From the NCBI RefSeq assembly GCF_000423445.1, contig NZ_KE384019.1, positions 1 through 64,000 on the forward strand: DNA of 64,000 nt, in the 5' to 3' direction. A model generated the notes under the pieces. That model was not told the DNA's origin. It was given only the letters and a program-made list of their open reading frames with translations, and made no database searches. Of this stretch, positions 42,030 to 50,962 are shown piece by piece. The DNA comes from Acidipropionibacterium thoenii DSM 20276. GTDB lineage: Bacteria > Actinomycetota > Actinomycetes > Propionibacteriales > Propionibacteriaceae. The number at the start of each line of letters is the position of its first letter. Position 1 is the first letter of the stretch. The position numbers and the translations under genes are program-made.

Positions 42030-42042
42030 GGTATGGGATACC
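42030..42042 (-). promoter_or_regulatory. Probable PadR operator
   Basis: GGTAT-GGG-ATACC is a perfect inverted repeat 20 bp upstream of the padR start, with a further GTATAC at 42062. PadR proteins bind such dyads and repress themselves. Confidence 0.45.
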
Positions 42043-42155
42043 CAGAAACCTAGCACGACGAGGTATACATCGGGCGGTCAGCACTCCGAATCGCCGCCAC
42101 GCGGCACGGCAGTGCCGATCGGGCAGGTTGCGCGGCGCTGGGGTTCCGCCGCAGC

Positions 42156-43010
42156 TCAGACCCGCCGGGACCAGCCCTGCCGGCGCCGCCAGGCGCCGAT
42201 CGGCAGGCAGACCAGGTAGATCACGAAGCTGATGGTGGTGACGTAGGGACTGATCGGCAGGCCGGGCCCCAGCGAGAGCAGGATGCCGCCGACCGCCGAG
42301 ATCACCGCGAAGACGATCGACAGCAGACACAGCGCCGATGGCCTGGCGGTCACCCTGGCCGCTGCGGCGGTCGGGGTGATGAGCAGACTGAGTACCAGCA
42401 GAGCCCCGACCAGTTGGATGGCCATCGCGGTGGTCAGCCCGAGCAGCACCATGAAGATGATCGACAGGGTCCGCATCGGGATGCCGCGGGCCTTGGCGAC
42501 CGCCGGGTCGACCGAGGCGAAGAACAGCGGACGCCAGACGACTGCCAGGGCCAGCGCCACCAGTGCGGCCACCAGGCACAAGGTGGTGAGCCGGGTGCTG
42601 TCGACGGCCACGATCTGACCTGTGAGCAAACCGAACTTGTTGGAGGATCGGCCCTTGTACAGGCTGAGGAAGAGCACGCCGATACCCATCCCGAAGGGCA
42701 GCATGATGCCGATCGAGGCATTGCGGTCCTTGGCGCGCACCCCGAGCAGACCCAGCACGACTGCGGCCACCAGTGAGCCGGCCACCGCCCCGGTGGTGAC
42801 GCTGACGCCCAGGAACAGGGCCACTGAGGCCCCGGCGAAGGACAGTTCGGAGGTGCCGTGGACGGCGAATGCCAGATCGCGGGCATGGATCATCGGGCCG
42901 ATCAGCCCGGCCAGCACGCCCAGCACAGTGCCCGCGATGATGGCTCCGCTGACCAGCGGTACCAGCGAGGAGAATCCCTCGAAGTTGATGATGGAGCTGA
43001 AATCAATCAC
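42156..43010 (-). CDS. znuB: Zinc ABC transporter permease (ZnuB-like)
   Basis: The 284-aa ABC-3 family permease has about eight or nine TM helices (SLVPLVSGAIIAGTVLGVLA and onward). The family signature VHGTSELSFAGASVALFLG gives the conserved histidine and glutamate of the metal path. SVDPAVAKARGIPMRTLSII is the ATPase-contact loop. The GTG at 43010 lies inside the end of the ATPase gene (8-bp overlap). It forms a zinc importer with the adjacent ATPase and binding protein; the metal is assigned from the Zur-like box upstream, and Mn or Fe is possible. Confidence 0.85.
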   Translation of the reverse strand: MIDFSSIINFEGFSSLVPLVSGAIIAGTVLGVLAGLIGPMIHARDLAFAVHGTSELSFAGASVALFLGVSVTTGAVAGSLVAAVVLGLLGVRAKDRNASIGIMLPFGMGIGVLFLSLYKGRSSNKFGLLTGQIVAVDSTRLTTLCLVAALVALALAVVWRPLFFASVDPAVAKARGIPMRTLSIIFMVLLGLTTAMAIQLVGALLVLSLLITPTAAAARVTARPSALCLLSIVFAVISAVGGILLSLGPGLPISPYVTTISFVIYLVCLPIGAWRRRQGWSRRV

Positions 43011-43866
43011 GAGTCGTCGCCTGGTGTTCTCCGTGGCTGTGTGGGGCGCGTTCCTCATCGGCCAGGACGATGATGCGGCCGTTGTGACGGAAGACCTGTA
43101 CCGGTGAGCCGTAGAGATCGCTGAGGGTCTCCGAGCGCATCACCTCGTCGGGGGTCCCCACCAGCACCCGGCCGCCGGCCACATAGGCGACCCGGTCGAT
43201 GTAGGGCAGCACGGGGTTGATCTCGTGGGTGACGAAGAGGATGCCGACATTGTGGGTCCAGCGCGACTGGTCGATGAGTTGGGAGACGGCATTCTGATGC
43301 CGGATGTCCAGGCTCAGCAGGGGCTCGTCGCACAGCAGCAGGCCGGGCTGGCTGACCAGGGCCTGGGCGATCCGCAGCCGCTGCTGTTCACCACCCGAGA
43401 GCTGGGAGATCGGGGCGTCGGCGTAGCTCGTGGCGCCCACCTCCGCGATGGCCCGGCGGACCTTCTGGCTGCGTGAGTGCGAGGGCCAGCGCGGCCCCCA
43501 GTGGTGGCCGTCGACCCCCATCGTCACCAGGTCGCGGCCGCGGATCGGGGCCAGCGCGTCCATGGCTCGCTGTTGGGGAACATAACCGATCTCGGCCGAT
43601 CCCTTGGTCACCGGATGACCGGCGATCGTGGCGACGCCCGACGACAACGGGATCTGGCCGAGCAGCACCCTCAGCATCGTCGTCTTGCCGGCCCCATTGG
43701 GACCCAGCACCGCGACGAACTCACCCTGATGGACAGTCAGGTCGACGTCGTGCCACAGCACCCGGTCGCCGAAGGTGACGCTGGCGCCGGCCAGTCGTGC
43801 CGCCTCGGGTCGTGGGGATGGGTCGAGCGGACCGGCGCCGGCCGGGCCGGCGTTGTCATCTGACAT
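43003..43866 (-). CDS. znuC: Zinc ABC transporter ATPase (ZnuC-like)
   Basis: The 287-aa ATPase has Walker [21 protein letters not shown], signature [20 protein letters not shown], Walker [21 protein letters not shown] and the H-loop [13 protein letters not shown]. The Glu-Pro-Leu-Leu variation after the Walker B Asp (DEPLLSLD rather than DEPTSGLD) is common in metal transporters. GGAGAGCTC precedes ATG 43866. It is downstream of the binding-protein gene but separated by a strong hairpin, and TATTAT on the minus strand near 43916 suggests an extra promoter. Confidence 0.87.
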   Translation of the reverse strand: MSDDNAGPAGAGPLDPSPRPEAARLAGASVTFGDRVLWHDVDLTVHQGEFVAVLGPNGAGKTTMLRVLLGQIPLSSGVATIAGHPVTKGSAEIGYVPQQRAMDALAPIRGRDLVTMGVDGHHWGPRWPSHSRSQKVRRAIAEVGATSYADAPISQLSGGEQQRLRIAQALVSQPGLLLCDEPLLSLDIRHQNAVSQLIDQSRWTHNVGILFVTHEINPVLPYIDRVAYVAGGRVLVGTPDEVMRSETLSDLYGSPVQVFRHNGRIIVLADEERAPHSHGEHQATTRD

Positions 43867-43954
43867 GAGCTCTCCAAGTGTGAACCGGCCGCAGCTGTCT
43901 GCGGGTCGAGCGAAATAATACGGAGAATGAGTCCCAGTCCGTTAACGCGACAGG

Positions 43955-43995
43955 GATCGTCCCGCCGCGAGCTGGCGGCTCGCGGCGGGACGATC
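43955..43995 (-). terminator. Strong hairpin between binding-protein and ATPase genes
   Basis: GATCGTCCCGCCGCGAGC and its exact complement form an 18-bp stem around TGGCG, 91 bp after the znuA stop. It should terminate or attenuate transcription and protect the znuA message, giving more binding protein than ATPase. Confidence 0.75.
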
Positions 43996-44085
43996 CACTC
44001 GGTGCAGGGCTGATCGGGGTGCCGGGCCGGCCGGCACGCCGTGAATCAGTGCTGGGTCGATCAGTGCTGGGTCATTCGGTGCTGG

Positions 44086-45054
44086 TCACTTGGCCAGTGC
44101 CTTCGAGATATCGGTGATGGTGCCACCGATGAACTGGGCGTAGGTCGTGACCCCCTGGGGGAAGGTCTCGGTGACGCCGACACTCGGCACTCCGGCCTTC
44201 TGAGCTGCACTTTGGAGCTGCTTGGTGACGTCATCAGAGGTCTGACCGTTGACCACCAGCAGTCCGGCCTTCTTGGTGGTCAGCAGCGCCTCGGTGTCGC
44301 TGAGCACCTTGACCGAGGGGCCGGCGTCGGTCTCGGCCTGCTCGACGAAGGCCTCCGGGGTGATGTTCTTGATCCCCATGTCGGTGAGCAGGTAGCCGAC
44401 GACCGGTTCGGTGGCCACTGCGCTGGTGTTCGGGTGGGCCGCGCCAGCAGCCTTGGCCTGGGACTCGAACTTTCCGATCTCGGTACCGAAGGACTTGGCA
44501 TTCTGCGCGTAGGCCGAGGCATTGCTGGGGTCGAGCTTGCTGAGGTCGGTGGCGACCACGTCGGCGACTTTTCTCGCGGTGGCCATTGAGTAGAAGACGT
44601 GCTCGTTGAAGGGATCGGCCGAGGAGTCGAAGCCGGAGGTCTCAACGGCATCGACCACAGTGGCATCGCTGCCCTTGGCCAGGGTGGAGGCCCAGTCGTC
44701 GTAGCCGCCGCCGTTGACGATGGCGATCTTGGCGTTGGAGAAGGTGAGCTTGTCCTTGGCGGTGGCCTCGTAGTCGTGCGGGTCCTGGGCGGGGCTGGTG
44801 ATGATCGAGGTGACATCGGCGTGATCGCCGGCGACGGCCTGGGCGACAGAGCCCCAGACGTTGGTGGAGGCGACGATCTGGACCTTCCCGGAGGTGGTGG
44901 CCCCAGAGGATGCCGCACCGCTGGGGGCGGCCGAGGTGGAGCCCTCCGCTGATCCATTGCCCGAACACGCTGACAGGCTGAGCGGCAGGGCGGCGACCGC
45001 CACGGTCGCCAGCACCTTGCGGGGGATGGAGATGGTCAGGGAACGCGATGACAT
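44086..45054 (-). CDS. znuA: Zinc-binding lipoprotein (ZnuA/TroA-like)
   Basis: The 322-aa cluster A-I metal-binding lipoprotein has a signal peptide ending LSLSAC (Cys30). A Ser/Ala/Thr tether follows, then KVQIVASTNVWGSVAQAVAG, SPAQDPHDYEATAKDKLTFS (first His ligand) and DPFNEHVFYSMATARKVADV (second His), with further carboxylate ligands near the C-terminus. The usual His-rich loop of ZnuA is missing. AGGA precedes ATG 45054 by 6 nt. A 15-bp Zur-like box 26-40 bp upstream indicates repression by zinc. Confidence 0.87.
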   Translation of the reverse strand: MSSRSLTISIPRKVLATVAVAALPLSLSACSGNGSAEGSTSAAPSGAASSGATTSGKVQIVASTNVWGSVAQAVAGDHADVTSIITSPAQDPHDYEATAKDKLTFSNAKIAIVNGGGYDDWASTLAKGSDATVVDAVETSGFDSSADPFNEHVFYSMATARKVADVVATDLSKLDPSNASAYAQNAKSFGTEIGKFESQAKAAGAAHPNTSAVATEPVVGYLLTDMGIKNITPEAFVEQAETDAGPSVKVLSDTEALLTTKKAGLLVVNGQTSDDVTKQLQSAAQKAGVPSVGVTETFPQGVTTYAQFIGGTITDISKALAK

Positions 45055-45079
45055 GTAGGTCCTCAATTCAAGTTTTGAC

Positions 45080-45094
45080 TGATAACCATTATCA
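45080..45094 (-). promoter_or_regulatory. Zur-like operator upstream of znuA
   Basis: TGATAA-CCA-TTATCA has perfect 6-bp arms and resembles bacterial Zur boxes (TGATAATnATTATCA-like). It lies 26 bp upstream of the znuA start and overlaps a TTGATA -35-like element. Confidence 0.65.
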
Positions 45095-45152
45095 AGACGT
45101 CGGGGTTCTGACGCAAGTCGGGGTGAGTGCGCTGGGCCGATCCGGCCCCGGC

Positions 45153-45719
45153 TCAGGCCGGCGTCCGGTCGGCCAGGATCTCGTCAACGCTGCGCAGCCG
45201 GATCTGCGGTGCGTAGAGCCCCATCACGGTCATCGCTGCCTGGTGATGGCCCGGCGTCGACCCCGCGCAGGCGTCGGAGGCCACCTCGACCCAGGCGCCG
45301 GCATCGGCGGCGGCCAGTGCGGTGGAGATGACACAGCAGTCGGTGGCGACCCCGGACAGCACCAGACGGGGGTGGGCCCCGGTGATCGCGGAGAGCGCCG
45401 GTCCCCACTTGCCGAAGGTGGTGAGGTCCAGGGTCGGGGCTGCCGACCAGCCGAGGGCGGCGTCCACCAGATCGAAGCAGGGATCGCCATCCGGCCGGTC
45501 GGCGAAGCTCCAGCGATCGAAGTAGTCCGCCCAGGCGCCCCGGTGCTCGCTGCCGGGCAGCCATCTGGTCACCAGTACGCGCTCCCCGAAGTGCTCGGCA
45601 AGCCGGCCGATCGGGCCGACAATCGCCTCGAAGTCGTGGGCGCACCAGGGCGAGGCGGGGTCGGCGAATATCCGCTGGGGGTCGATGACGACCAGCCAGG
45701 GCGGATTGGCCCGCGCCAT
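45153..45719 (-). CDS. Isochorismatase-family cysteine hydrolase
   Basis: The 188-aa hydrolase has Asp in WLVVIDPQRIFADPASPW, Lys in DLTTFGKWGPALSA and the nucleophilic Cys in LSGVATDCCVISTALAAADA (two adjacent Cys). No PncA metal motif DxHxxxxxH is evident, so nicotinamidase activity is unlikely. Ureidoacrylate, N-carbamoyl or other amide substrates fit. Its ATG overlaps the stop of the upstream NCS1 permease by one base (TGATG), so the two are coupled and the substrate is probably a nucleobase-derived amide. This is inference. Confidence 0.8.
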   Translation of the reverse strand: MARANPPWLVVIDPQRIFADPASPWCAHDFEAIVGPIGRLAEHFGERVLVTRWLPGSEHRGAWADYFDRWSFADRPDGDPCFDLVDAALGWSAAPTLDLTTFGKWGPALSAITGAHPRLVLSGVATDCCVISTALAAADAGAWVEVASDACAGSTPGHHQAAMTVMGLYAPQIRLRSVDEILADRTPA

Positions 45720-47173
45720 CAGAAGGACTCCTGGTGGCGGACCCGGGAGCGACGGGCCAGGAAGGTCACCAGGAATCCCAGCACCAGGGCGGCGATGACC
45801 CCGATATTGGCCCACGCCCAGGAGCCCTCCCTGCCGCCCAGGCCCAACGGTCCGAGGAGGTATCCCTGCCAGTCGTTCCAGCCGACCCCCGGGTACTGGT
45901 TGATGACCAGACCCCAGCCGATCGCGGTGACCACGACGAGGGTGACCAGGGAGACCCAGTCCACCGCACCGTACCGACCCTCGGGGCGGAACAGATCTGC
46001 GTCGTCGTAGGCCCGGCGCCGCAGCGCGATGTCGGACATCATGATCCCCGCCCAGGCCGCCAGCGGAACTCCCAGGGTGACCAGGAAGGACTGGAAGGGG
46101 GAGATGAAGTTCGGGGAGAGGAAGACCACGTAGATGGTGCCGGCGGTGAGGATGACACCGTCGATGAGGGAGGCGGCGGGCCTCGGGATCCGGATCCCCA
46201 GGCTGAGCAGGGTGAGACCGGAGGAGTAGATGCCGTTGATCGCCCCCGACAGCAGGGAGAGCACCGCCACCACCAGGAAGGGCACCAGGAACCAGGTCGG
46301 CAGGATCGTCGCGAGGGCGCCGACCGGGTCCACCTGGACGGCCTCGGACAGGTTCTTCGAGGAGCCCGCCAGCAACAGGCCGAAGGTGATGAGGAAGACC
46401 GGCCCAAGGGACCCGCCGAAGGTGTTCCAGAACACGATCGAACCGCCCCGGGCCTCGCGGCTCTGGTAGCGCGACCAGTCGGCGGCGATGTTGACCCAGC
46501 CCAGCCCCATCCCCGTCATCACCATGGTCAGCGCCCCGACCACCGACTGCCAGGGTCCCGACGGGATGGCCGCGACGGCGTCCCAGTGGATCGCCCGCAC
46601 CGCCATCACGAGGTAGATGATCGTCACGATGCCGGTGACCCAGGTGAGCACCGACTGCATCCTCATGATGATGTGATAGCCGGCCACCGCCCCCAGCACG
46701 ATGAGCAGGGCGACGACGATCGCGGCGATGACCTTGACCGTGGTCCCGGAGCTCCAGCCGAGTCGGGAGAAGACCGTCGCGGTGGCCAGCACCGCGCTGA
46801 TCGCCAGGGAGGTCTCCCAGCCGATCGAGGTGATCCAGGAGATGATGCCCGGAACCTTGTTGCCCTGCACCCCGAAGGCCGCCCGGGAGGCGACCATGGT
46901 CGGCGCCGAGCCGCGCTTGCCGGCGATCGCGATCACCCCGCAGAAGATGAAGGAGACGACGACTCCCAGCAGGGTGGCGACCGTCGCCTGCCAGAAGGAG
47001 ATCCCGAAACCGAGCACGAATGCCCCGTAGGACATCCCGAACACCGAGATGTTGGAGGCGAACCATGGCAGGAACAGATTGCGCGGCCTGGCGGTGCGCT
47101 CGGATTCCTCGATGATCTCGATCCCGGTCATCTCGATGCCTGCGGAGCGACGTGTCGACTCAGATGCGGACAT
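45719..47173 (-). CDS. NCS1-family nucleobase permease
   Basis: The 484-aa permease has 12 TM helices. Family motifs include RNLFLPWFASNISVFGMSYG in TM1 and GWVNIAADWSRYQSREARGG in TM6-7, as in CodB and related cytosine/purine carriers. IAIAGKRGSAPTMVASRAAF follows TM2. I chose ATG 47173, which places GGAG 7 nt upstream; ATG 47179 is too close to it. It is translationally coupled to the downstream cysteine hydrolase, suggesting uptake and hydrolysis of one nitrogenous compound (pyrimidine, hydantoin or allantoin-like). Confidence 0.88.
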   Translation of the reverse strand: MSASESTRRSAGIEMTGIEIIEESERTARPRNLFLPWFASNISVFGMSYGAFVLGFGISFWQATVATLLGVVVSFIFCGVIAIAGKRGSAPTMVASRAAFGVQGNKVPGIISWITSIGWETSLAISAVLATATVFSRLGWSSGTTVKVIAAIVVALLIVLGAVAGYHIIMRMQSVLTWVTGIVTIIYLVMAVRAIHWDAVAAIPSGPWQSVVGALTMVMTGMGLGWVNIAADWSRYQSREARGGSIVFWNTFGGSLGPVFLITFGLLLAGSSKNLSEAVQVDPVGALATILPTWFLVPFLVVAVLSLLSGAINGIYSSGLTLLSLGIRIPRPAASLIDGVILTAGTIYVVFLSPNFISPFQSFLVTLGVPLAAWAGIMMSDIALRRRAYDDADLFRPEGRYGAVDWVSLVTLVVVTAIGWGLVINQYPGVGWNDWQGYLLGPLGLGGREGSWAWANIGVIAALVLGFLVTFLARRSRVRHQESF

Positions 47174-47236
47174 GGTCATTCTCCTGGTGGGCGGCGGACG
47201 GCTGCATGCGCGCCCAATTGTGTCAGCCCAGCGGTC

Positions 47237-48001
47237 TCAACGGGAGGAGTAGCGGCGTCGTGCCACCAGGACACCGATCAGCACGGCCAGCATGCCCCAT
47301 CCGAGAACGAGGAGGATCGCAGTCCGACGTGAGATGTCGATGAAGAGGATGCTCGCCGGATCGTGGTAGAGAAGCCGCCAGGGGCCACTCAGGGGATGGA
47401 GTACCTGAATGGCGGTCCGTCCCGTTCCCACGTACATGAGAACGGCCATGAAGGATCCAGCCATAACCAGCAGCACCACGAGGGCGGTCCTCGCCGACCA
47501 TCCGCAGGCGTGGCAGAGAAGGGCGGTCGCCAGGGTGGCGACGACGATCACCATGGTCGAGACGCCCGCCTCGCGCAGCGGATCGGCTCCTGCGAGGGAG
47601 AGGGCCGGAAGACCATCGCGCAGCCAGCCGCCCAGCCCGACCAGCGCGGCGACCAGGCAGCTGCCGGCCGCCAGCAGGAGGGAGGCGGCGAGGGCGCAGG
47701 CCAGGTCGAGGGCGATGCGGGTGTGTCCATGGGTCCCGCAGAGCCGCTGTTCGCGGTCCAGACCGGCGTCCCGGTCGGCTCCGCACAGCGACGCGGTGAT
47801 CGCCACCGCGGCCAGCCCTCCCGGCCAACGGCACAGTGTCAGGGCGGTGGTGGCTGCCCCGATGGGGTTGATGGCGGAGAGTCCGTCGATGAGCGGTCTC
47901 CACAGGCCGAGGATCCCGCCGGTGATCAGGGTCGCCGTCAGGAGTCGTCTCGTCCTCAGCCGACGAATGGCGATGAGGACACGGGTGTGCAGCTCGGTCA
48001 T
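47237..48001 (-). CDS. Membrane protein of an ABC-type operon (permease-like)
   Basis: The 254-aa protein has six probable TM segments (from LLTATLITGGILGLWRPLID to AILLVLGWGMLAVLIGVLVA). This resembles an ABC-2 type permease half without a recognisable family motif. ATG 48001 overlaps the stop of the upstream gene (ATGA). It is last in a five-gene minus-strand operon containing an ABC ATPase, so it and its neighbour probably form the membrane part of an exporter. Confidence 0.7.
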   Translation of the reverse strand: MTELHTRVLIAIRRLRTRRLLTATLITGGILGLWRPLIDGLSAINPIGAATTALTLCRWPGGLAAVAITASLCGADRDAGLDREQRLCGTHGHTRIALDLACALAASLLLAAGSCLVAALVGLGGWLRDGLPALSLAGADPLREAGVSTMVIVVATLATALLCHACGWSARTALVVLLVMAGSFMAVLMYVGTGRTAIQVLHPLSGPWRLLYHDPASILFIDISRRTAILLVLGWGMLAVLIGVLVARRRYSSR

Positions 48002-49167
48002 CGATAGCAGTCCTCCTGCTCCGAGACTCCGGAGACGAGCCAGCCCTTCTCGTTCTTCACCATGCAGAGCCCCATCTGCGAGCCGTTCACCCGCACCTGA
48101 GCGTGTCCCTTGTCGTCGACGCGGTCCAGCAGGACGGTGGCTCCGGACGGCAGACTGGCGAAGGCCCAGACGGAGTCTCCCAGGGTTCTTCGCGCCGAAC
48201 CGTCCACCGACAGCCTGTCGGCCCGGCTGGAGTTGGTGCGCAGGGAGAGCAGGAAGTCCTCGGCCCTCTGTTGGGGTGATGTACCGGCAAACCGCTCGAG
48301 CAGGAGGAAGGGCCGTGCATTCATCGGAACGGTGGCGGTCGCCAGGCCGGGGATCACAGCTCCGGCGGCCAGGCAGCCCGCCGCCAGGGGGATGGCGATC
48401 CATCCGCGCAGGCTCCGCCGCCGGTCCCCCCGGGTGGCCGTGGTGGTGGTCCGGGGTTCGCGGAGAGCGGGGCGGGAGAACAGGGCGTTGAGGGCGACCA
48501 CCGTCCAAACTGCCCCAGAGAGCAGACAGAGTTGCAGGACCCGCGTCCCGTAGGGGTAGTAGATACTGGGGGCGGCGTGCAGGGCGCGCAGAGCCGCGGT
48601 GGGCAGCAGTACGCGCACCAGGTCGAGGACAGGATTGTCGGGCAGGTACACCAGCGCCAGGGCGACTCCCACGGCAGCCACAGCCAGACCTATGGCTGGT
48701 CCGATACGTACCGCGTGGATCAGGGCTGCGGCCCAGGCTGTGACGAGGAGGCCGCGCAGCAGGATCAGCCCGATACTTGCCGGCCATGGGGCCAGAGCCG
48801 TCACCGTGAGAGCCGGGCCGAGCCGGGACAGGGCCAGTGACGCCCCACCGGCGAGCAGGCACCAGGCGAGAGCGAGAGTGCAGGCCACCAGAAGGCGCTG
48901 GGCGGTCCACCGGCGCTCGTCCAGGCCGGTGGACCGGCGATCTCGGCGAATGGAGTCCTGGGCGTCGGGTCCGAATACCCAGAAGGAGATGAGCACGCAG
49001 GTGGCGGGCAGGATCTGGTCGGCCATCGAGTCGAAACCGCCGAGCACTTGGCGCCAGTTGAGGGTGACGCCCTTGATGACGCCCATCCAGGCAGCGACGA
49101 CGGCCCACACGGCCAGCCCGACCACCAGGAGCGGCGAGCGCAGCGCGATGCGCCATGCGGTGCGCAT
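47998..49167 (-). CDS. Membrane protein with C-terminal exported domain
   Basis: The 389-aa protein has about six TM helices in residues ~12-220, one more at ~255-275, and then a ~115-residue hydrophilic C-terminal domain (NARPFLLLERFAGTSPQQRA to VSGVSEQEDCYR). Two Cys residues (LCMVKNE and EDCYR) could form a disulfide. The final domain has a cystatin or NTF2-like look but I cannot assign it. Its start overlaps the ATPase stop (TGATG), so it is co-translated. With the next gene it is the likely permease pair of the ATPase. Confidence 0.7.
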   Translation of the reverse strand: MRTAWRIALRSPLLVVGLAVWAVVAAWMGVIKGVTLNWRQVLGGFDSMADQILPATCVLISFWVFGPDAQDSIRRDRRSTGLDERRWTAQRLLVACTLALAWCLLAGGASLALSRLGPALTVTALAPWPASIGLILLRGLLVTAWAAALIHAVRIGPAIGLAVAAVGVALALVYLPDNPVLDLVRVLLPTAALRALHAAPSIYYPYGTRVLQLCLLSGAVWTVVALNALFSRPALREPRTTTTATRGDRRRSLRGWIAIPLAAGCLAAGAVIPGLATATVPMNARPFLLLERFAGTSPQQRAEDFLLSLRTNSSRADRLSVDGSARRTLGDSVWAFASLPSGATVLLDRVDDKGHAQVRVNGSQMGLCMVKNEKGWLVSGVSEQEDCYR

Positions 49168-49880
49168 CAGGTGAGGCCGATCGCGGAGAAGTACAGGTCC
49201 TCGATGGTGGCTCCCTCGGCGAGGTCGGCGGTGGCGCCTCCAAGGATCTGTTCGCCGCCGTTCATCATGACGTAGGAGTCGCAGATCTGCTGCACCTCGT
49301 GGAGCATGTGGCTGGACAGCACGATGGCGTGGCCGGCCGCCTTGAGATTGGCGACGATCTCGCGGAACCGGTGCAGGAAGACTGGATCGAGTCCGTTGGT
49401 GGGCTCGTCGAGAACGATGACGGGGGAGGAGCAGACGAGAAGCCGGGCGATCCCCAGGCGCTGCCTCATGCCTTGGCTGTACTTGGAATAGTGCAGCCGG
49501 GAGTCCTCCAGCTCGACGTTCGCCAGGGCTGCGGCGATGCGTCCGATGCGTTCGGAGTACCCGCCACTGAAGGCCCGCAAATTCTCCCGTGCCGACAGGA
49601 ACGGGTAGAAGGCGGGTTCCTCGATCATTCCGGTGATCGACACCTCGGGGCCCAGCCGTACGGGCTCCTTCCCGCCGACCGTGAGGGTTCCCGATGCGAT
49701 CGACGCCAGCCCGCAGATCATCTTGAGCTCAGTGGTCTTCCCGGCCCCGTTGGCGCCGACCAGCCCGAGGCACGAACCCGCTTCCACCGTGAAGGTGACC
49801 GGCCCGATGCGCGACCCGTTGGAGAAGGTGTGCGAGAGTCCGGACACCGCAAGGGTGCTGCTCACGGGTTCTTCCGCCAT
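49167..49880 (-). CDS. ABC transporter ATPase of the five-gene operon
   Basis: The 237-aa ATPase has Walker A LGLVGANGAGKTTELKMICG (Glu after the TT where Leu is usual), a YSQGMRQRLGIARLL signature (SQGMRQR instead of LSGGQ), Walker B VIVLDEPTNGLDPVFLHR and His in VLSSHMLHEV. The pattern is that of DrrA/BcrA-type drug or bacteriocin-immunity ATPases. It overlaps the upstream anchored-protein gene by 19 bp and the downstream membrane gene by one base, so the operon is tightly coupled. Confidence 0.9.
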   Translation of the reverse strand: MAEEPVSSTLAVSGLSHTFSNGSRIGPVTFTVEAGSCLGLVGANGAGKTTELKMICGLASIASGTLTVGGKEPVRLGPEVSITGMIEEPAFYPFLSARENLRAFSGGYSERIGRIAAALANVELEDSRLHYSKYSQGMRQRLGIARLLVCSSPVIVLDEPTNGLDPVFLHRFREIVANLKAAGHAIVLSSHMLHEVQQICDSYVMMNGGEQILGGATADLAEGATIEDLYFSAIGLT

Positions 49881-50950
49881 TCGACGTGGCCGTCGGGATA
49901 CAGCAGCACGAGGGCACCGGACGCGGTGAATCGGGAGGCGATAGCGCCCTTGTAGGTGGTCCGGATTCTCCCGTTCGCAGTGGACACCGCGATACCCTGA
50001 GGAGTCCGGAAACTGGCCGTCGACCCGTCGCGGGACGCGGTCGGAATTGACTCCGTCGGTTCCTTCACGGTTCGCAGAAGAGCTCCCTTGGAACTGAAGA
50101 ACCTCAGGACCGAGGTGTAGCTGGTCGTGGCTCCGAGACTGGCGCTGAGCGATGCGGTGATGAAACCGGTGCGGCTGATGGTGCAGGCTCCCAGATCGTT
50201 GGCCGTGACGCCCAGATCGAGGGGCAGGGTTCTGCCCTGCTGATCGACCAGCCGTGCCTGTTCGCCGATGGGGACGAGGGATGTCCCGTTGGGGCCGACG
50301 CAGTTTCCGCCCTCGCCCGCGATCTTGAACGGATGACCCAGGGACGGCTTGCCGTTGACCTGTGTGGCCACGGTGGCCCAGGTGGTACTGCCCTCGGTCG
50401 TCGTGATGACCCCGGGGCCGTCCTGCGTACCGCCCCAGGTGGGGGCGCGGCCGGGAATGCGGATCGGGGCCGACTCACCTGTGGCGGTGGCCCAGGTGGC
50501 TTTCGTGGTGCCGTCCTTGGAGGTGCGCAGGACGAGTACTGCCCCGCCCAGTCGTACCGGGGCCCACAGCTGGAAACCGTCGGCGAGGGGGACAGCGGGC
50601 TGGCCCCTGAGGAGTGGGGTGGGGGTCTTCACCACCGGCGAGTTCCATGCGTCGATGTCACCGGTGAGGATCGCGTTGGGGCACGAGTCGACGCAGACGG
50701 CGTTCGTCCTGGAGGACGGCCCCATCCACACCGTCCGGCCCGAGGAGGCGATCCCGCGGGTGCTGTCGGAGCTGGCGATCACCGCGCCACTGTCGTCGGC
50801 GGCGAGGAACATGAACGGTGTCAACGCGTCCTTGCCGGTGCTGAGATCCTCGGGGGACGGGCTCGAGGCGGACTGCGGCCTGAACAGCAGTACCGCCGCG
50901 ATCACGACTACGACCGCGGCGACACTGCTCACGAGGGCTTTCTTCTTCAT
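49862..50950 (-). CDS. Membrane-anchored extracytoplasmic protein, function unknown
   Basis: The 362-aa protein has an N-terminal anchor (KKKALVSSVAAVVVVIAAVL, residues 2-24). It is then wholly extracytoplasmic: Thr/Ser-rich, with repeated beta motifs such as VLVLRTSKDGTTKATWATAT, SYTSVLRFFSSKGALLRTVK and TANGRIRTTYKGA that suggest a propeller. Paired Cys at ~86/90 (AVCVDSCPNA) and two later Cys may form disulfides. I do not recognise a family. Its end overlaps the ATPase start, and it follows the secreted-protein gene by 12 bp, so it may bind or export that protein. Confidence 0.7.
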   Translation of the reverse strand: MKKKALVSSVAAVVVVIAAVLLFRPQSASSPSPEDLSTGKDALTPFMFLAADDSGAVIASSDSTRGIASSGRTVWMGPSSRTNAVCVDSCPNAILTGDIDAWNSPVVKTPTPLLRGQPAVPLADGFQLWAPVRLGGAVLVLRTSKDGTTKATWATATGESAPIRIPGRAPTWGGTQDGPGVITTTEGSTTWATVATQVNGKPSLGHPFKIAGEGGNCVGPNGTSLVPIGEQARLVDQQGRTLPLDLGVTANDLGACTISRTGFITASLSASLGATTSYTSVLRFFSSKGALLRTVKEPTESIPTASRDGSTASFRTPQGIAVSTANGRIRTTYKGAIASRFTASGALVLLYPDGHVEWRKNP

Positions 50951-50962
50951 GGTTGTGCGGGC

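Noticed and set aside
45153-47066. 637-codon frame joining the cysteine hydrolase to an upstream extension
   Set aside because: The extension is an out-of-frame reading of the NCS1 permease; the hydrolase starts at 45719 with the coupled TGATG.
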